NCBI GenBank assembly: GCA_963975935.1
Contig: CAXBIQ010000015.1
Coordinates: 1-64,000 of the forward strand
Length of the DNA stretch: 64,000 nucleotides
Direction: 5' to 3'
Source: Planktosalinus sp963975935
GTDB taxonomy: Bacteria; Bacteroidota; Bacteroidia; Flavobacteriales; Flavobacteriaceae
The notes beneath the pieces were generated by a model. That model made no database searches. It saw only the letters and a program-made list of their open reading frames with translations, and was not told where the DNA came from. Below, piece by piece: positions 62,724-64,000 of the stretch (position 1 is its first letter; each line of letters begins with the position of its first letter). A program made the translations under genes and the position numbers.

Positions 62724-62731
62724 CAAAGATA
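62724..62731 (-). promoter_or_regulatory. -7 box for folE
   Basis: TATCTTTG on the minus strand (caaagata on the plus), followed by CA, 39 bases before the folE ATG. Confidence 0.6.
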
Positions 62732-62837
62732 GCTATTATTGAAATCATAAGGAAATGGGAGGGATGATATTTTAATCGTTCTGTAATTACATTTTCATAA
62801 TAATTTCTTAATTTTCGGGCGAATAAAAGTATCCATT

Positions 62838-64000
62838 ATGAAAATTAGTGTCCCCATCTCAATTTTAATCTTTTTTGCATTCAGTTTTAACCCCTTGTTG
62901 GCTCAAGGCCCCGGTTCTCTTTTTGTTGATGCCGGACCCGATGAAACCATAGAATGTGCCAGTGGTGGTTGTGTTGATTTAACCGCAGATTTTCTAGAGA
63001 CTTTTGAAACAATAAGTGAAGATTATACCGTTGAATCTATTCCTTACAACCCACCGTTTGCTTTTAATGGTTTAGCAAATCCGTTAAATCCAAATATTGA
63101 TGATGCCTGGTCTCCAGTTGATGAGTTACCTTTTGACTTTTGTTTTTTCGGAAGTTTAGAAACCCAGTTTCAAGTGGGGTCTAATGGTGTTTTACGATTT
63201 GACGTAGATCCCGGGGATACATATAATGCTTATTCTTTTGATAGTGATTTACCTAATAATACTGAAGAAGCATTATATGAAGCCAATGTTTTTACTCCTG
63301 TTCATGATATTGACCCCTCTGTTTCAACTACCGAAGAAATAGGGTATGAAGTTTTAGGAACCTACCCTAACAGGGTGTTGGTTGTTTCTTACTATCAGGT
63401 ACCTTTATATTCAGCCGCATGTAATAATTTGTTGGCTACACATATGGCAGTTTTTTATGAATTCTCCAATGTGATTGAAATTTACATACAAGATAAGCCG
63501 GTTTGTGCTGGTTGGAATGACGGAAATGCAGCATTAGGTATCCAGAACAATGCCGGTACGGTAGCTTATGTTCCGCCGGGAAGAAATACTTCAGATTCAC
63601 CTTGGACCGCAACTAATGAGGCCTGGCAATTTTCACCCATAGGGGTTCCTACCTATGAATTTGTTTGGTTGGATGAAGGCGGAAATATTATTGGTACGAC
63701 CCCTACTATTTCAGTTTGTGCTGCCGGAACTTATACCGCACAAGTTACTTACACGAATACATGTAATGGTGATTTGGTTGTTTTAACTGATGACGTGGTG
63801 GTGACAAATTCTGCAGCCTTTACCGTTGATTTGGGTCCCGACATTACGACCTGCGATGATGATGATATTATATTAGACGCCAGTGCAGATGCTCCTGCAG
63901 ATGCCACCTATGAATGGTTTTTTGAAGGCGCTTCCCAAGGTCCTCCTTCTGATGCCAACCCAACCTTTACCGTTACGGCACCAAACTCGGGCACTTATTC
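62838..64000 (+). CDS. Secreted repeat protein, probably T9SS type B substrate (3' end outside window)
   Basis: Open from ATG at 62838 to the end of the window (over 385 codons, no stop). The N terminus MKISVPISILIFFAFSF to PLLAQ is a signal peptide. It is followed by DAGPDETIECASGGCVDLTA, a beta-rich domain (FDFCFFGSLETQFQVGSNG) and an Ig/PKD-like region (YEFVWLDEGGNIIGTTPT, then TYTAQVTYTNTCNG, then DLGPDITTCDDDDIILDAS). This architecture is typical of very large gliding-associated proteins with type B sorting domains; the sorting domain itself lies outside. A near-consensus box TAATTTTC is at 62811-62818. Confidence 0.85.
   Translation, partial: MKISVPISILIFFAFSFNPLLAQGPGSLFVDAGPDETIECASGGCVDLTADFLETFETISEDYTVESIPYNPPFAFNGLANPLNPNIDDAWSPVDELPFDFCFFGSLETQFQVGSNGVLRFDVDPGDTYNAYSFDSDLPNNTEEALYEANVFTPVHDIDPSVSTTEEIGYEVLGTYPNRVLVVSYYQVPLYSAACNNLLATHMAVFYEFSNVIEIYIQDKPVCAGWNDGNAALGIQNNAGTVAYVPPGRNTSDSPWTATNEAWQFSPIGVPTYEFVWLDEGGNIIGTTPTISVCAAGTYTAQVTYTNTCNGDLVVLTDDVVVTNSAAFTVDLGPDITTCDDDDIILDASADAPADATYEWFFEGASQGPPSDANPTFTVTAPNSGTY

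Overview
The window is chromosomal DNA from a member of the Bacteroidota, most likely the family Flavobacteriaceae. The evidence is type IX secretion (T9SS) substrates with type A and type B sorting domains, a PorP/SprF protein, STN-bearing and carboxypeptidase-regulatory TonB receptors, an ECF-sigma/FecR pair, a fused SecDF, Flavobacteriia-type small proteins (DUF4295, DUF2911, DUF4369, DUF6588-like), and many start sites preceded by the Bacteroidota -7 box TAnnTTTG. The DNA is AT-rich and gene-dense. No rRNA, tRNA, CRISPR array, prophage or complete insertion sequence was seen.

Layout. 1-5073: the 3' part of a repeat-rich T9SS type B surface protein, then a PorP/SprF protein and a PorE-like OmpA protein; together they look like a secretion/adhesion operon. 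5187-7854: idi, a QueD/PTPS-type enzyme, a PrxQ peroxiredoxin, manA and a small helical protein. 7887-15109: a DUF4369 lipoprotein, an AbgT transporter, a TonB receptor, a CoA-binding protein and a sodium/solute symporter. 15194-24545: a T9SS type A propeller protein, recR, a glycosyltransferase, a 2-oxoacid dehydrogenase E2, a BLUF photoreceptor, an exonuclease, a FAH-family enzyme, an Hpt protein and cinA. 24624-27765: rpmB, rpmG, a 51-residue DUF4295 gene, ftsY and rimO. 27848-31271: an orphan secreted protein, a Cys/His-rich propeller lipoprotein and a glycosyltransferase.

31272-38003 is the most interesting part. An ECF sigma factor, a FecR anti-sigma factor and an STN-domain TonB receptor lie next to an unknown lipoprotein and a four-FAS1 lipoprotein. 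Three of the promoter regions carry the same two-part motif, GGTAG(G/T)AA-N14-TTGT(C/T)(T/A)(T/A)A, with identical spacing; a weaker copy faces the sigma gene. I read this as a self-contained surface-signalling regulon whose outputs are the receptor operon and two surface lipoproteins.

38142-64000 is mainly housekeeping: ffh, folD, an AI-2E-type permease, a large methyltransferase, a lipoprotein, a HerA-like ATPase, a T9SS subtilisin, queE, a DUF2911 protein, gyrB, an outer-membrane protein, mdh, secDF, a DUF192 lipoprotein, lgt, yidD, cysS, a four-helix-bundle (S23) gene flanked by inverted repeats, and folE. The window ends inside a second large secreted protein. Links across the window include folE, queD and queE (three steps of preQ0 synthesis), ftsY and ffh (SRP targeting), and lgt with secDF and yidD (envelope biogenesis).
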